A stretch of 64,000 bases of DNA from an uncultured Parabacteroides sp. (GCA_944325345.1 CALUZV010000005.1:62001-126000); one strand, 5' to 3'; counted from the stretch's first letter, positions 17,560 to 26,704 are shown. Translations and numbers: made by a program. Notes: generated from the letters alone by a model not told the origin.

Positions 17560-18423
17560 TTATTCCTTGGGCCAAGCACCCGCCCGAGTGCAGACAAAAG
17601 CCGCCCTATCTACGGCACAGCGATGCGCCTCGGCCAACGATTTCCCTTGCAAGATAGAAGCGACGAAAGCTCCCGAGAAAGAATCACCGGCGCCGACGGT
17701 ATCGACGACCTCTACGTGCGGAGTCGGCAGGACAGACATCTCGCCCTCGGCAAAGATTTTGCTGTAACGGCTACCGGCGGTCAGGACAAGATACCGAAGG
17801 TTATAACGCTGCAAGATTTGTCGGCAACAAGCATCCTCATCGCCCGAGAGACCGAACATCGGCTTGAACATATCCAGTTCCTCATCATTGAGCTTGAAGA
17901 CATTCGCCTTTGCCAGCAACTGGTCAATCAATTCCTCGGAGAAATAATGCTGGCGGATGTTGATGTCGAAGAAACGCAGCGCATTGGGACGCGTGTTGTC
18001 GAGAAGAGCCATCAACGTATGGCGGGAATTCGGATTACGCATAGCCAACGTACCGAAGCAAACCGCATCCGCCCGACTGATAATCTCCTTCGAACGCACG
18101 GAGAGAGGGATATGATCCCAGGCCACCCCCTCGACGATACGGTAAGTAGGGATGCCGTCCTTCAGGTGGACTTCCACCGTACCCGTAGGATAATCGGCTA
18201 CCCGTTCGACACAATACCCGATACCATTCTGGTCCAATTCACCCAAGATTTCATCACCCAGCGGGTCGCAGCCGACCGCACTGATGGCATAACCCTCCGC
18301 CCCAAGTTGCGAGGCGTGGAAAACGAAGTTCACCGGAGCTCCGCCGGCACGTTTTCCGCCGGGAAGCATGTCCCACAGTAGTTCGCCGATGCCGACGACT
18401 ACCGGTCTTTTGTTTGTATCCAT
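17560..18423 (-). CDS. PfkB-family fructokinase
   Basis: 287 residues. The PfkB N-terminal signature is KRAGGAPVNFVFHASQLG (residues ~24-41). The C-terminal ATP/substrate signature is VDTVGAGDSFSGAF (about residues 236-249), with the catalytic Asp in GAGDS. Length is typical. It is expected to phosphorylate fructose at the cytoplasmic face after uptake. It lies between the GH32 fructanase and the MFS permease in one leftward operon, which fits fructose better than other PfkB substrates. Confidence 0.85.
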   Translation of the reverse strand: MDTNKRPVVVGIGELLWDMLPGGKRAGGAPVNFVFHASQLGAEGYAISAVGCDPLGDEILGELDQNGIGYCVERVADYPTGTVEVHLKDGIPTYRIVEGVAWDHIPLSVRSKEIISRADAVCFGTLAMRNPNSRHTLMALLDNTRPNALRFFDINIRQHYFSEELIDQLLAKANVFKLNDEELDMFKPMFGLSGDEDACCRQILQRYNLRYLVLTAGSRYSKIFAEGEMSVLPTPHVEVVDTVGAGDSFSGAFVASILQGKSLAEAHRCAVDRAAFVCTRAGAWPKE

Positions 18424-18460
18424 ATCTATCTATACATTATAATAATATACCTATAAGAAA

Positions 18461-20335
18461 TTAGAGGCGGTAAACATCGCACTGCGTTACCTCGCAGTTG
18501 CCGCCTTCAGCGAAGAATTCGAGGGTGTTATAGACCTCGGTCGGGAAAACCAAGTTGGTCATCGCTATTTTCCCACCATTCAAGAAGATTTCGACAGAAC
18601 ATTTATCGACAAAGACCCGCAAGTCATAAACCTTGTCGCCAGCAGGAAGCGGCGCCCAAGTCGCAAGGGCGAAATCATTCTGATAATTAATAGAGAGAGA
18701 CTTGCGACGGTCATGATTCTCTTTGCCATGAACAGCACTCTGGTTTCCGAAGTCCGTAATCCCACTTTCCGTGCGGTCCATCACCAAGCGGCGGTCGGAC
18801 ATATCAAGGTAAATCTTCACCTGCTCCCCTTTCGCATTCCGGAGCGAGAAACCCGCTTGGCGAGCCGATTCCGGACGGAGAGAGATATTCAACTCGTATG
18901 CACCGGCATTCTCAGCAAGCAACGAATCTATCCGAGGAGCCTCTGACGCTTGGAACTTTCCGAAAGAGACCTTGTCTTTGCGCAACGATTCGGTCTCGCG
19001 GATCGGAGAGGAAGCTAAGAATATATCACCCCCTTCGCTATACAGGCTGAGTTCGCGGGGAAGCGCGTTGGCACTGCGGAATTGCTGGGTAGGAATCTGG
19101 TTGGCGTATTGCCAGTTGGACATCCAAGGGAGCGCAATCGTACGGTCGCCGGTATTCGAGAAGCAGACGGTGGCGTAATGGTCTTTTCCCCAGTCCATCC
19201 ATTTCGTCTTTTCAGGCGGAGTATCACATGTAAAGCTCTTGCCGTCAAAATCCCCGACAAAATATTCCGTGCCCGAACCACCGAAGTAACAGCCGGGATT
19301 GACATTGACAATCAAGACCCATTTCTTCAGATTAGGTTTGCCGGCAACAGGCAGCTCGATGAAGTCCGGGCATTCAAACTGGTTAGGCTGCACACCGTAG
19401 CCTTCGCCGAAGCCACTCATATACGTCCACTCCTTCAGGTTCGGAGAAGAATAGAAACGCATCTCCTTATCGGCAGAAACCACCATCACCCACTTCTTGT
19501 CCGGCGCATACCAGAAGACCTTCGGGTCGCGAAAATCCCGCAAACCATCGAAAGGAACAAGAACGGGATTCTTCTCATACTTCGTAAACGTACGCCCATT
19601 ATCCGTACTGTAAGCCAAGCACTGGATTTGTCCGTTGCGGTCGCTGGCCGAAGTATAGAAAGCAACGATGGCATTCGTTCCGAAGCCGGCCGTATTCAAG
19701 CTATCGACCACGGCACTACCCGAGAAGATATGTCCCATCGTATCACGGGCAAGGGCAATAGGCTGAGGCTCCCAGTTCAGAAGGTCGCGGCTGACAGAAT
19801 GCCCCCAATGCATATTACCCCAGAGAGAGCCGTAAGGATTATGCTGATAATAAAGATGATATTCCCCGTCCTTATAGACCAGGCCGTTCGGGTCGTTCAT
19901 CCAGCCGTAAGCAGGTGTATGGTGATAGAGCGGACGGAAGGATTCGCGATTCGAGGCATCAAACGAATCGGACAACTGCAGTTCCTTCCAGCAAAGGCTG
20001 CCCGCAGGAACACCCCGCACTTGAATTGTCGCCTCACTTCCCTCCGGAAGACTAAAAGGAACAAAATAATCGACTTTAGAACGGGCAAGGCGGACATCCA
20101 TATCCACATCCGCCGGACTGCCGGTATCGAGCCGCACCTTTCCCTCTGCTGCCCCTTCTTCGATAGGCAACAGCAAATACTTCAGTGGCTTCTCGACCCG
20201 GATAGTAGCCAATGTATCTCCTGACAGTTGAATATCAAGGCCATGTCTCTCTCCTATAGAGCCACAAGCCGTCAGCAAACAGGCGGAAAGAAGACCCGCC
20301 GCACCGATAAGTGTAAAAGATTTTGTGTTTGTCAT
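18461..20335 (-). CDS. GH32 fructan hydrolase (levanase/inulinase/invertase), lipoprotein
   Basis: 624 residues from ATG 20335, which starts a lipoprotein signal (lipobox LLTAC); an ATG at 20377 precedes the promoter box and is rejected. Residues ~30-125 form an N-terminal beta domain of the kind seen in Bacteroidales GH32 enzymes. The catalytic five-blade domain then shows all three GH32 motifs: WMNDPNG (nucleophile Asp), FRDPKVFW (transition-state Asp) and ECPDF (acid/base Glu). A C-terminal beta-sandwich (KCSVEIFLNGG) follows. It cleaves beta-fructosidic bonds at the cell surface or periplasm. Whether it prefers levan or inulin cannot be told from sequence alone. Confidence 0.88.
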   Translation of the reverse strand: MTNTKSFTLIGAAGLLSACLLTACGSIGERHGLDIQLSGDTLATIRVEKPLKYLLLPIEEGAAEGKVRLDTGSPADVDMDVRLARSKVDYFVPFSLPEGSEATIQVRGVPAGSLCWKELQLSDSFDASNRESFRPLYHHTPAYGWMNDPNGLVYKDGEYHLYYQHNPYGSLWGNMHWGHSVSRDLLNWEPQPIALARDTMGHIFSGSAVVDSLNTAGFGTNAIVAFYTSASDRNGQIQCLAYSTDNGRTFTKYEKNPVLVPFDGLRDFRDPKVFWYAPDKKWVMVVSADKEMRFYSSPNLKEWTYMSGFGEGYGVQPNQFECPDFIELPVAGKPNLKKWVLIVNVNPGCYFGGSGTEYFVGDFDGKSFTCDTPPEKTKWMDWGKDHYATVCFSNTGDRTIALPWMSNWQYANQIPTQQFRSANALPRELSLYSEGGDIFLASSPIRETESLRKDKVSFGKFQASEAPRIDSLLAENAGAYELNISLRPESARQAGFSLRNAKGEQVKIYLDMSDRRLVMDRTESGITDFGNQSAVHGKENHDRRKSLSINYQNDFALATWAPLPAGDKVYDLRVFVDKCSVEIFLNGGKIAMTNLVFPTEVYNTLEFFAEGGNCEVTQCDVYRL

Positions 20336-20359
20336 AAGTATAAAAGATTTATTAGGGAA

Positions 20360-20367
20360 CAAAGATA
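20360..20367 (-). promoter_or_regulatory. Promoter -7 box (TATCTTTG) for the fructan operon
   Basis: The minus strand reads TATCTTTG, 24 bases before the GH32 start at 20335, with a T-rich element (TTTTCCC) about 17 bases further upstream. Confidence 0.65.
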
Positions 20368-20401
20368 GGAAACTCAAGGGAAAATATACCTAATCTAAAA
20401 T

Positions 20402-20433
20402 AAAAAAAGAGGACAACCCCTAAGGATTGCCCC
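20402..20433 (-). terminator. Rho-independent terminator of the rpsF-rpsR-rplI operon
   Basis: On the minus strand GGGCAATCC, a TTA loop and a GG-TTGTCC arm form a ~9-bp stem with G-U pairs, followed by a run of seven T. It lies 40 bases after the rplI stop. Confidence 0.7.
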
Positions 20434-20472
20434 CTTCACCTATGACATTTTGGAAATGAATGATAATAATGC

Positions 20473-20916
20473 TTATTCAGAAACGACTTCGAACGGAATT
20501 TCAACCGAAACTTCCTTGTGGAGCTTCAACGTAGCGGTATATTTACCCACTTCCTTGACAGCTTCCTTGATATAAATCACCTTGCGGTCGATTTCGAAGC
20601 CTTGCTTAGCCAACTCTTCAGCAATCTGGATGTTATTCACAGAACCGAAGATTGTACCCGTAGAACTTGTCTTGGCACCGATAGTCAGCGCTACATCCTT
20701 CAACTTGGCAGCCAATTCTTCAGCATCAGCCTTAATCTTAGCCAACTTGTGGGCACGCTGTTTCAGGTTTTCAGCCAACATCTTCTTTGCAGATTCAGAA
20801 GCGATAACAGCCTTACCTGTGGGGATTAGAAAGTTACGTCCGTAACCGTCTTTCACCGTTACGATATCGTCTTTGTAACCTAAGTTGATTACATCTTCTT
20901 TCAAAATAACTTGCAT
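20473..20916 (-). CDS. rplI: 50S ribosomal protein L9
   Basis: 147 residues, full length. The N-terminus [32 protein letters not shown] is the invariant L9 start, with the G-Y-GRN-L-P rRNA-binding segment. A long connecting helix (residues ~40-75) and the C-terminal domain follow. It is the last gene of the three-gene operon, 21 bases after rpsR, with a terminator behind it. Confidence 0.97.
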   Translation of the reverse strand: MQVILKEDVINLGYKDDIVTVKDGYGRNFLIPTGKAVIASESAKKMLAENLKQRAHKLAKIKADAEELAAKLKDVALTIGAKTSSTGTIFGSVNNIQIAEELAKQGFEIDRKVIYIKEAVKEVGKYTATLKLHKEVSVEIPFEVVSE

Positions 20917-20937
20917 ATTCTGTCTCCTCTTAATTTA

Positions 20938-21207
20938 TTATTTCATCAAATCTGTTACGTAAGGCAGCAAAGCCAAGTGGCGAGCACGTTTTACAGCCTG
21001 AGCCACACGACGCTGGAACTTCAATGAAGTACCTGTGATACGACGCGGAAGGATTTTACCCTGCTCGTTCAAGAACTTCTTCAAGAATTCCGGGTCTTTG
21101 TAGTCGATATACTTGATACCGTTCTTTTTGAAACGGCAATATTTCTTCTTCTTTACGTCCACAGAAGGCGGAGTCAAATATCTGATTTCTGATTGTGTGA
21201 TAGCCAT
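20938..21207 (-). CDS. rpsR: 30S ribosomal protein S18
   Basis: 89 residues. Contains [36 protein letters not shown] and [19 protein letters not shown], the conserved S18 core. S18 binds the platform next to S6, which is encoded 2 bases upstream, so the two are co-translated. Confidence 0.97.
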   Translation of the reverse strand: MAITQSEIRYLTPPSVDVKKKKYCRFKKNGIKYIDYKDPEFLKKFLNEQGKILPRRITGTSLKFQRRVAQAVKRARHLALLPYVTDLMK

Positions 21208-21209
21208 GA

Positions 21210-21560
21210 TTAATTCTCCTTTGTTTCTTTAGATGCTTTCAAATTTCTTCTCTTAGCAGCATATTCTGCAGCATATTTGTCCTGACGGAAAGTCAAGAAA
21301 CGGATAACTCGCTCGTCGCGACGGAAGTTAACTTCCAAAGTTGCAATAACTGACGGGGCAGCCTTGAATTCAACCAACTGATAGAAACCTGTAGATTTCT
21401 TATCAATCGGATAAGCCAGCTTACGCAAGCCCCAGTTTTCTACATTCACAATTTCTGCACCTTGTTCCTTCAGCAGAGTTGTGAATTTCTCTACCGCTTC
21501 CTTCATCTGAGCGTCAGACAAAACGGGAGTTAAAATGAAAACGGTTTCGTAATTGTTCAT
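21210..21560 (-). CDS. rpsF: 30S ribosomal protein S6
   Basis: 116 residues. The N-terminus [16 protein letters not shown] and the RKLAYPI-K---G-Y segment are diagnostic of S6. It leads the operon and is preceded at 46 bases by a consensus -7 box. Confidence 0.97.
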   Translation of the reverse strand: MNNYETVFILTPVLSDAQMKEAVEKFTTLLKEQGAEIVNVENWGLRKLAYPIDKKSTGFYQLVEFKAAPSVIATLEVNFRRDERVIRFLTFRQDKYAAEYAAKRRNLKASKETKEN

Positions 21561-21605
21561 AAACGCTGTTTTTGTATTTATTAGTAATTAATGATTTTTG
21601 CGGTG

Positions 21606-21613
21606 CAAAGGTA
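21606..21613 (-). promoter_or_regulatory. Promoter -7 box (TACCTTTG) for rpsF
   Basis: The minus strand reads TACCTTTGCACCGC, the common Bacteroidota form, 46 bases before the rpsF start. Confidence 0.75.
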
Positions 21614-21678
21614 GATATATTTTTTTATTCTGCAAGCGTTCCCCAGCAAAAATATTTCACATCCCGCTCCGCCTATAC

Positions 21679-21873
21679 CTATATAATAAGTAACTCGCTT
21701 GTTCCTTTCTCTGCCGGAAAAGGGTTCTCGCCAGCTGAAAAGTTGCCAAGAACGCCGGTTCTCAATAAGATACTTTTCCATCGCGCAAACATTCTATCAA
21801 CCTCTTCTTGTGTACATTCTCCACTTGCCTCCGATTCAGCAATGATACGTTCCAAATCTTCTTTTGTTTCCTT
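21679..21873 (-). pseudogene. Possible remnant of an antitoxin-like gene
   Basis: Between the rpsF promoter and the last gene of the accessory operon (gap 21614-21902) one minus-strand frame is open for 64 codons but has no start: a TGA (21874-21876) closes it upstream. The peptide KEDLERIIAESEASG and QEEVDRMFARWK resembles the C-terminal end of small type II antitoxins. It ends at TAG 21679-21681. This is weak evidence, and I see no intact toxin next to it. Confidence 0.3.
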
Positions 21874-21902
21874 TCATTCTATTCTTTGTTTATTCCGCAA
21901 AG

Positions 21903-22646
21903 TTATAAAATCTCCCGAATCATTTGCTTGTCCGTATCATAAATCCAATACAACCGGCCGTTCTCACGCCCATCACGTTTTGCCAATATCAAAACCTTAT
22001 TCCCAATCTTCGTAAAAGAAGGAATTCGATTATCAACCAAATAGACATCCATTTGCTCAGCATATTGATGCATAAGATCCTTATCTGGAGCAAGTTTAGC
22101 TTCGTCCTCGATTGACATATATTCTAATGATTTAGGATAAACGATCGAATAGTCATCTGTATATGATACCTTTTGCAGACTATTACTCTGACTGTCATAT
22201 AAATAAAACACACCCTTTCCTTCCATCACCCAAAGCACACGGTCGTCCAACTGCACCAATTCAGAATGATAAATCTTTTGATTGTGCTGAAACAAAAGGG
22301 AATCCGTTTCCTGTGTTATACTAATTATCTTAAAATTCAAAATAGAATCAAACTCATATTTTCGTGTATTGTCCACCTCAAGCAGCGGCACCACCAGTGC
22401 ATCTTTAAAATGGAACATCTCCCCATATACCGTATCAGTCGAAAGAGTTTTATAATCTTCTGCATCATAATCATCGCTAGAAGAATACGAGCTTAATCGA
22501 GCCCTCCATCCATCTTCCTTAACAGCCCCCTTTAATGCTAATTCAATCAATCCCCAAGTAAAAATAATCACCCAAATAAGCGCACATATCCCGACAATAA
22601 TATTAAAGGCACGCCTTGTAAATAAGTTCTTAAAGAAAGTATTCAT
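21903..22646 (-). CDS. Unknown single-pass membrane protein, end of the TerY-triad operon
   Basis: 247 residues. A membrane segment (FNIIVGICALIWVIIFTWGLIELAL, residues ~14-38) follows a short basic N-terminus. The rest is soluble, beta-rich and probably extracytoplasmic (SLLFQHNQKIYHSELVQLDDRVLWV ... KVLILAKRDGRENGRLYWIYD). I do not recognise a family. It is the last gene of the tightly spaced leftward accessory operon, 42 bases after the 63-residue gene. Base composition is AT-rich like the rest of that operon. Confidence 0.6.
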   Translation of the reverse strand: MNTFFKNLFTRRAFNIIVGICALIWVIIFTWGLIELALKGAVKEDGWRARLSSYSSSDDYDAEDYKTLSTDTVYGEMFHFKDALVVPLLEVDNTRKYEFDSILNFKIISITQETDSLLFQHNQKIYHSELVQLDDRVLWVMEGKGVFYLYDSQSNSLQKVSYTDDYSIVYPKSLEYMSIEDEAKLAPDKDLMHQYAEQMDVYLVDNRIPSFTKIGNKVLILAKRDGRENGRLYWIYDTDKQMIREIL

Positions 22647-22688
22647 CTTATTCTCACATTTTTATTTAACTCATTTTCCAATTTAATC

Positions 22689-22880
22689 TTACACATTATA
22701 CCAATTATACCAACTCCAATCCTCCTTCTTCTTTTCCTTTTTACTGTCCCCTTCCTCATAATCCTCATCCGTTATACAACCATGCTCTATATAACGGAAA
22801 GAATTTCCTTGAACCTCCTGCGACTTCTGCACTGAAAACTTCCGCCAACTATCTTTTAGTAACTTACAAATCTTCTTCAT
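22689..22880 (-). CDS. Small unknown charged protein
   Basis: 63 residues with a basic N-terminal half (KKICKLLKDSWRKFSV), an acidic/lysine run (DEDYEEGDSKKEKKKED) and an aromatic end (WSWYNWYNV). No signal peptide or membrane segment. The start lies 4 bases after the stop of the 290-residue gene, which supports it as a real gene in the operon. No function assigned. Confidence 0.5.
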   Translation of the reverse strand: MKKICKLLKDSWRKFSVQKSQEVQGNSFRYIEHGCITDEDYEEGDSKKEKKKEDWSWYNWYNV

Positions 22881-22884
22881 TTTC

Positions 22885-23757
22885 TCACTTCCTATTTATT
22901 GGATAAACCCTTACCAACTTCAATTTATGACCTAAACGTTTATATTCAAAAATAGAATCAGTTCTTTCAATCACCGTCTCCTTCTCCACATCAAACTTCG
23001 TCGTCAAATCCCGCACACAAGAAAAAGGCAAGTCATCCGCCGGCACCACCCGTTTGCCCTTCAACCGACAAATCCTCTGGGCATTCCCCTCCCGACTGAA
23101 ATCTCCTTCGCTCGCCAGCAACTCCTTCGTCCCGTCAAAATCGACATCCATAAACTGAAATGCCGCCCTATCCTGAATCGTGTATGGTTCTTTAGGCCAT
23201 TCATAATTAAAATAATGTACATCCCCGTCTGTCTCCTTCTCGTCTCCCGGCAAAACCCCGTTTCCCTTCGAGAATCCCCAATACGTATCCTTATATAAAT
23301 AATCCTTCCCCGTGCGGCAATCCCTAAAATTAGCTACCACCACATTTTGAACGCCCTCTTTGATATTTTCCCAATCCGTGCGCCAAACATAGCGCACCGT
23401 AACATCAAAATCCTCCGGCAACCGCATCCGATAATACAAATTATACTTTATCTTCGACGGCTTAACATCAATCGGAATCCGGTTCAACGCCTCTATCCAA
23501 ACCGAATCCTGGGCGGAGACATAAGGGATAATCGAATCCAAGGAACTATGCTCGCCGAAACTATAAATATATGTCTTAGGTTTCTCCCGAACTTCCGTCC
23601 TTTCTCCTATCTGATTATCACCGCCAAGCAATTTGCCCATAATTCTCATTGAATGAGAAAATGCGTTTTTGACGAAATACTTGACATCTAGACAGGAAAA
23701 GACGAAGATGCAGAAAGCCAAGAGAGTAAAGAGAATTAGAGATTTGAATCTGTTCAT
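22885..23757 (-). CDS. Unknown exported or membrane-anchored protein
   Basis: 290 residues. The N-terminal segment SLILFTLLAFCIFVFSC looks like a signal with a possible lipobox (FVFS-C), suggesting a lipoprotein or N-terminally anchored periplasmic protein. The remainder is a soluble domain with FMDVDFDGTKELLASEGDFS, a pattern seen in proteins that report on stored values (FG-GAP-like DxDFDG), but I cannot assign a family. It follows the LRR gene by 59 bases in the accessory operon. Confidence 0.6.
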   Translation of the reverse strand: MNRFKSLILFTLLAFCIFVFSCLDVKYFVKNAFSHSMRIMGKLLGGDNQIGERTEVREKPKTYIYSFGEHSSLDSIIPYVSAQDSVWIEALNRIPIDVKPSKIKYNLYYRMRLPEDFDVTVRYVWRTDWENIKEGVQNVVVANFRDCRTGKDYLYKDTYWGFSKGNGVLPGDEKETDGDVHYFNYEWPKEPYTIQDRAAFQFMDVDFDGTKELLASEGDFSREGNAQRICRLKGKRVVPADDLPFSCVRDLTTKFDVEKETVIERTDSIFEYKRLGHKLKLVRVYPINRK

Positions 23758-23816
23758 AAATAATAAAAGAACAACAAATATTTACAATGCAAATTATTTT
23801 ACCCAAAATTGCTTTT

Positions 23817-25202
23817 CTAATAAGCCTCTTCTCCAAAGGCATTATAACAAATATCTGTTGATGAAGGAATTGATATATGTTTCAATTTACAACATTGTGC
23901 AAAAGTTATCTCTTCAATTCTTTCTACTGAAGAAGGAATAGAGATGCTTATCAGGTTCTCACACCCCCCAAATGCTTCTTGGCCAATACTCATTACGGAT
24001 GGAGGAATTGTGATACTACTAAGACCTAAACAACCTACAAAAGTAGCCTCGCCAATAGACAACACAGATGAAGGTATAGTAATATCTGTTAGGCTTTCAC
24101 AAAATCCGAAAGCACAACTATCAACATCTTTTACTGACGGCGGAATCACGACATTCTTCAAATTAACACAATCTTCAAAAGCGCTTTCACCTATATGCAA
24201 CACAGAAGAAGGAATTGAAACACTTGTTAGATTCTCACAAGAGTAAAAAGTCCAATCATCTATACATGCAACCGAAGAAGGAATAAATACGCTTTCTAAA
24301 TTAGAACAAAAAGAAAAAGCGTCTCTGCCTATATGCATTACACATGAGGAAATTGAAATGTCCTCTAATTTCTTACAGCCACGAAAAGTATATTTGCCTA
24401 TATTTATTACAGACGATGGAATTGAAATGCGTGTCAAACTTTCACAATTCATAAAAACACTTTCGTTTAGACTTGTTACTGACGGAGGTATTACTATTCT
24501 TTTCAGATTTTCACAACCATAAAAGGCACCTCGGCCAATTATTCTTATAGAATCAGGAAGGACTATAGAACTTAATTTACTATTGGCAAAAGCAAAATCA
24601 CCAATAACAAGAGTTCCGTCTTTTATTATACACTTTTCTGCTGAATTGCCGTCATCCCATCTAACGAAGAAATATTGAGACGCATATCCGATATGTTCAA
24701 AAAGGTCATTAGAGATCTTGCTAAAATCATACTCCTTACATGATTTTATAGATTCTCTCAAAAACGAGCCTGTAGGAATCATTCCATCTATCATAATAAA
24801 TTCCCTTAGTACTTTTTCTCCAAACTCTCGAGAGTAAAAATTATTATCAGAGAATCTTGCAACCATTTGAGAAATTACATTTTCAAAATCCTTGGAAGCC
24901 CCATTAAACAATTCATAAATTTGCAGAGACAACTTATCATCTAATATTGCACGACTATATATACGCTTCATTCGTTTATCACATGGAGCAAGATCGCACA
25001 TCAAGTTATTCAATTTATGATAATCCTTATATAATTCCTTACCATAAACCAGAACCAAATATTGCAAAAAACTATTTAAGGAAAAATAACTTTGGGCTCT
25101 CTCCGGATTTAACACTCGAAAACCACAAAAAGGACAATAATCCAAATACTTCGTTGTGTCTTTAGGAGGAGTCCAAGTTCCCCCACAATTTTCGCATCTC
25201 AT
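23817..25202 (-). CDS. Zinc-ribbon plus BspA-type leucine-rich-repeat protein (putative receptor of the TerY-triad operon)
   Basis: 461 residues. Residues 1-30 form a zinc ribbon (CENCG ... CPFCG). Residues ~40-140 are a helical domain (FLQYLVLVYG ... RMKRIYSRAILDD ... IYELF) that is clearly homologous to the N-terminus of the Sel1 protein two genes upstream. From about residue 165 to the end are roughly a dozen 23-residue LRR_5/BspA repeats (IPSSV--IG--AF-GC-NL--I-IP). There is no signal peptide, so it is probably cytoplasmic. BspA repeats usually bind proteins. The shared N-terminus suggests docking to a common partner, perhaps the kinase/vWA/PP2C core; that is inference. Confidence 0.75.
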   Translation of the reverse strand: MRCENCGGTWTPPKDTTKYLDYCPFCGFRVLNPERAQSYFSLNSFLQYLVLVYGKELYKDYHKLNNLMCDLAPCDKRMKRIYSRAILDDKLSLQIYELFNGASKDFENVISQMVARFSDNNFYSREFGEKVLREFIMIDGMIPTGSFLRESIKSCKEYDFSKISNDLFEHIGYASQYFFVRWDDGNSAEKCIIKDGTLVIGDFAFANSKLSSIVLPDSIRIIGRGAFYGCENLKRIVIPPSVTSLNESVFMNCESLTRISIPSSVINIGKYTFRGCKKLEDISISSCVMHIGRDAFSFCSNLESVFIPSSVACIDDWTFYSCENLTSVSIPSSVLHIGESAFEDCVNLKNVVIPPSVKDVDSCAFGFCESLTDITIPSSVLSIGEATFVGCLGLSSITIPPSVMSIGQEAFGGCENLISISIPSSVERIEEITFAQCCKLKHISIPSSTDICYNAFGEEAY

Positions 25203-25203
25203 A

Positions 25204-25368
25204 CTATCTCTTTATTTTTAATAAATTCAAAAACATTGCCCCGATTTTTCTCTCTAGACCTTGCTTTGTTGTCGGAATTCCAGTTTCTCTTGCTATTTGT
25301 TGCTTCAATTTTGTTACACCAATGGCACGCTTCCAAGAAAAAGTTACGCCAGGAATTTTCAACTTCAT
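25204..25368 (-). CDS. Small basic protein (54 residues) between the Sel1 and LRR genes
   Basis: ATG at 25368 to TAG at 25204 gives a 54-residue frame beginning MKLKIPGVTFSWKRAIGV and containing ETGIPTTKQGLERKIG. It fills what would otherwise be a 179-base gap: it starts 13 bases after the Sel1 stop and ends one base before the LRR start. That spacing, plus the coherent basic composition, supports a genuine gene. I recall similar short S-KRA-GI / IPTT--G--RK-G proteins in Bacteroidota, but no function. No signal peptide or membrane segment. Confidence 0.6.
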   Translation of the reverse strand: MKLKIPGVTFSWKRAIGVTKLKQQIARETGIPTTKQGLERKIGAMFLNLLKIKR

Positions 25369-25381
25369 ATTTCTATATTAT

Positions 25382-26680
25382 TTATTCATTAATCCATTTC
25401 TTCAAATTGTCTTTTGCCCACTTATAGCCCTGAGATGCAGACTTTTTATACCACTCTACTGCTTCGACACAATTTTGCTCTATCCCAAGACCTAATTCAA
25501 GACAAACACCTAAATTATTTTGCGCTCTTGCATTTCCTTGCTCCGCTGACTTACGATACCAATTTACTGCTTCGGCATAGTCCTGAGGGACACCATAACC
25601 TTTTTCATAACAATAACCTAAATTGCACTGAGCGACCGAATTTCCTTGTTCCGCAGACTTGCAATACCATCTCACGGCTTCGGAATAATCCTGAGGTATA
25701 CCACGACCATATTCATAACAAAGGCCCAAATTATTTTGAGCAACAGCATTTCCTTGCTCTGCTGACTTACGGTACCATCTCGCGGCTTTGGCATAATCCT
25801 GCGTTACACCACGACCTTGTTCATAACAATAACCCAAATTACACTGGGCATACATATTACCCTGTTTCGCTGACTTACGGTACCACTGTGTCGCTTTGAC
25901 ATAATCTTGTGTTACACCACGGCCATATTCATAACAAAGGCCCAAATTATTTTGAGCAATAGCATTACCTTGCTCCACTGATTTGCGATACCATTTCACC
26001 GCTTCGGAATAATCCTGAGGGACTCCACGACCATACTCATAACAAAGGCCTAAATTACGCTGGGCATACATATTACCCTGTTCTGCTGACTTACGAAACC
26101 ACATTTGTGCCTTTTCGTAATTCAAAACAACGCCTTGCCCAGTATAATATCGATGCCCTAAATTATTTTGAGCATCTTTATCCCCTTCCTCAGCTTCTTC
26201 TACAAGCCATTCAACTTCTTTATCTCTTATATTCAGGGATAATCCTTTAACAAAACTGTCTACAATATCTTTACTAACTTCCTCATCACAAAAATTCGAT
26301 TCTGCGAAATAGCTAACCAACTTATCATAAAAACTTTCACGTTCCATCAATGGCTTCAAAGAAATCTCATATACCTTTTGAGGTAAAGAATCATCTGTAA
26401 TCGCCCGTATATAAGCTCGTTTCATTCGTTCTTCTCCCATATAGAAATCACGAATCAAACTTTTCAACTTCTCCTTATTCCCACTTTTATAAATATCCAC
26501 TCCATATACGGACACTGCATATTGAAGAAAGTCAAGGAATCTAGTATTGCTTTTCGCAATCTCTTCACAAAACATAGGTGCGCCACAAAATGCACATCGG
26601 GTTAAAATATAATCCGTCCATTCCAACCTCTCCTGCTTTTCTGGAGGTGTGTATTCTGCACCACATTTCTCGCATTTCAT
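25382..26680 (-). CDS. Zinc-ribbon plus Sel1-repeat protein (putative receptor/scaffold of the TerY-triad operon)
   Basis: 432 residues. It has an N-terminal zinc ribbon (CEKCG ... CAFCG, residues 3-36) and a helical domain (FLQYAVSVYG ... RMKRAYIRAITDD ... VYEIS) shared with the LRR protein. Residues ~170-425 hold seven Sel1-like repeats of 36 residues (AQNNLG-CYEYGRGV-QDY-EA--WYRKSAEQGN). Sel1/TPR arrays bind proteins or peptidoglycan fragments; without a signal peptide this one is probably cytoplasmic. Neighbouring repeats are nearly identical at DNA level, so repeat number may change by recombination. It lies 24 bases after the cyclase-fold gene. Confidence 0.78.
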   Translation of the reverse strand: MKCEKCGAEYTPPEKQERLEWTDYILTRCAFCGAPMFCEEIAKSNTRFLDFLQYAVSVYGVDIYKSGNKEKLKSLIRDFYMGEERMKRAYIRAITDDSLPQKVYEISLKPLMERESFYDKLVSYFAESNFCDEEVSKDIVDSFVKGLSLNIRDKEVEWLVEEAEEGDKDAQNNLGHRYYTGQGVVLNYEKAQMWFRKSAEQGNMYAQRNLGLCYEYGRGVPQDYSEAVKWYRKSVEQGNAIAQNNLGLCYEYGRGVTQDYVKATQWYRKSAKQGNMYAQCNLGYCYEQGRGVTQDYAKAARWYRKSAEQGNAVAQNNLGLCYEYGRGIPQDYSEAVRWYCKSAEQGNSVAQCNLGYCYEKGYGVPQDYAEAVNWYRKSAEQGNARAQNNLGVCLELGLGIEQNCVEAVEWYKKSASQGYKWAKDNLKKWINE

Positions 26681-26704
26681 AACAATATCCTATACAAGTA
26701 CTTT

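Noticed and set aside
16551-17657. 368-codon plus-strand frame
   Set aside because: Highly charged, low-complexity antisense product over the MFS permease gene.
21572-22015. 147-codon plus-strand frame after rpsF
   Set aside because: It crosses the rpsF promoter and the end of a real minus-strand gene and shows no family features.
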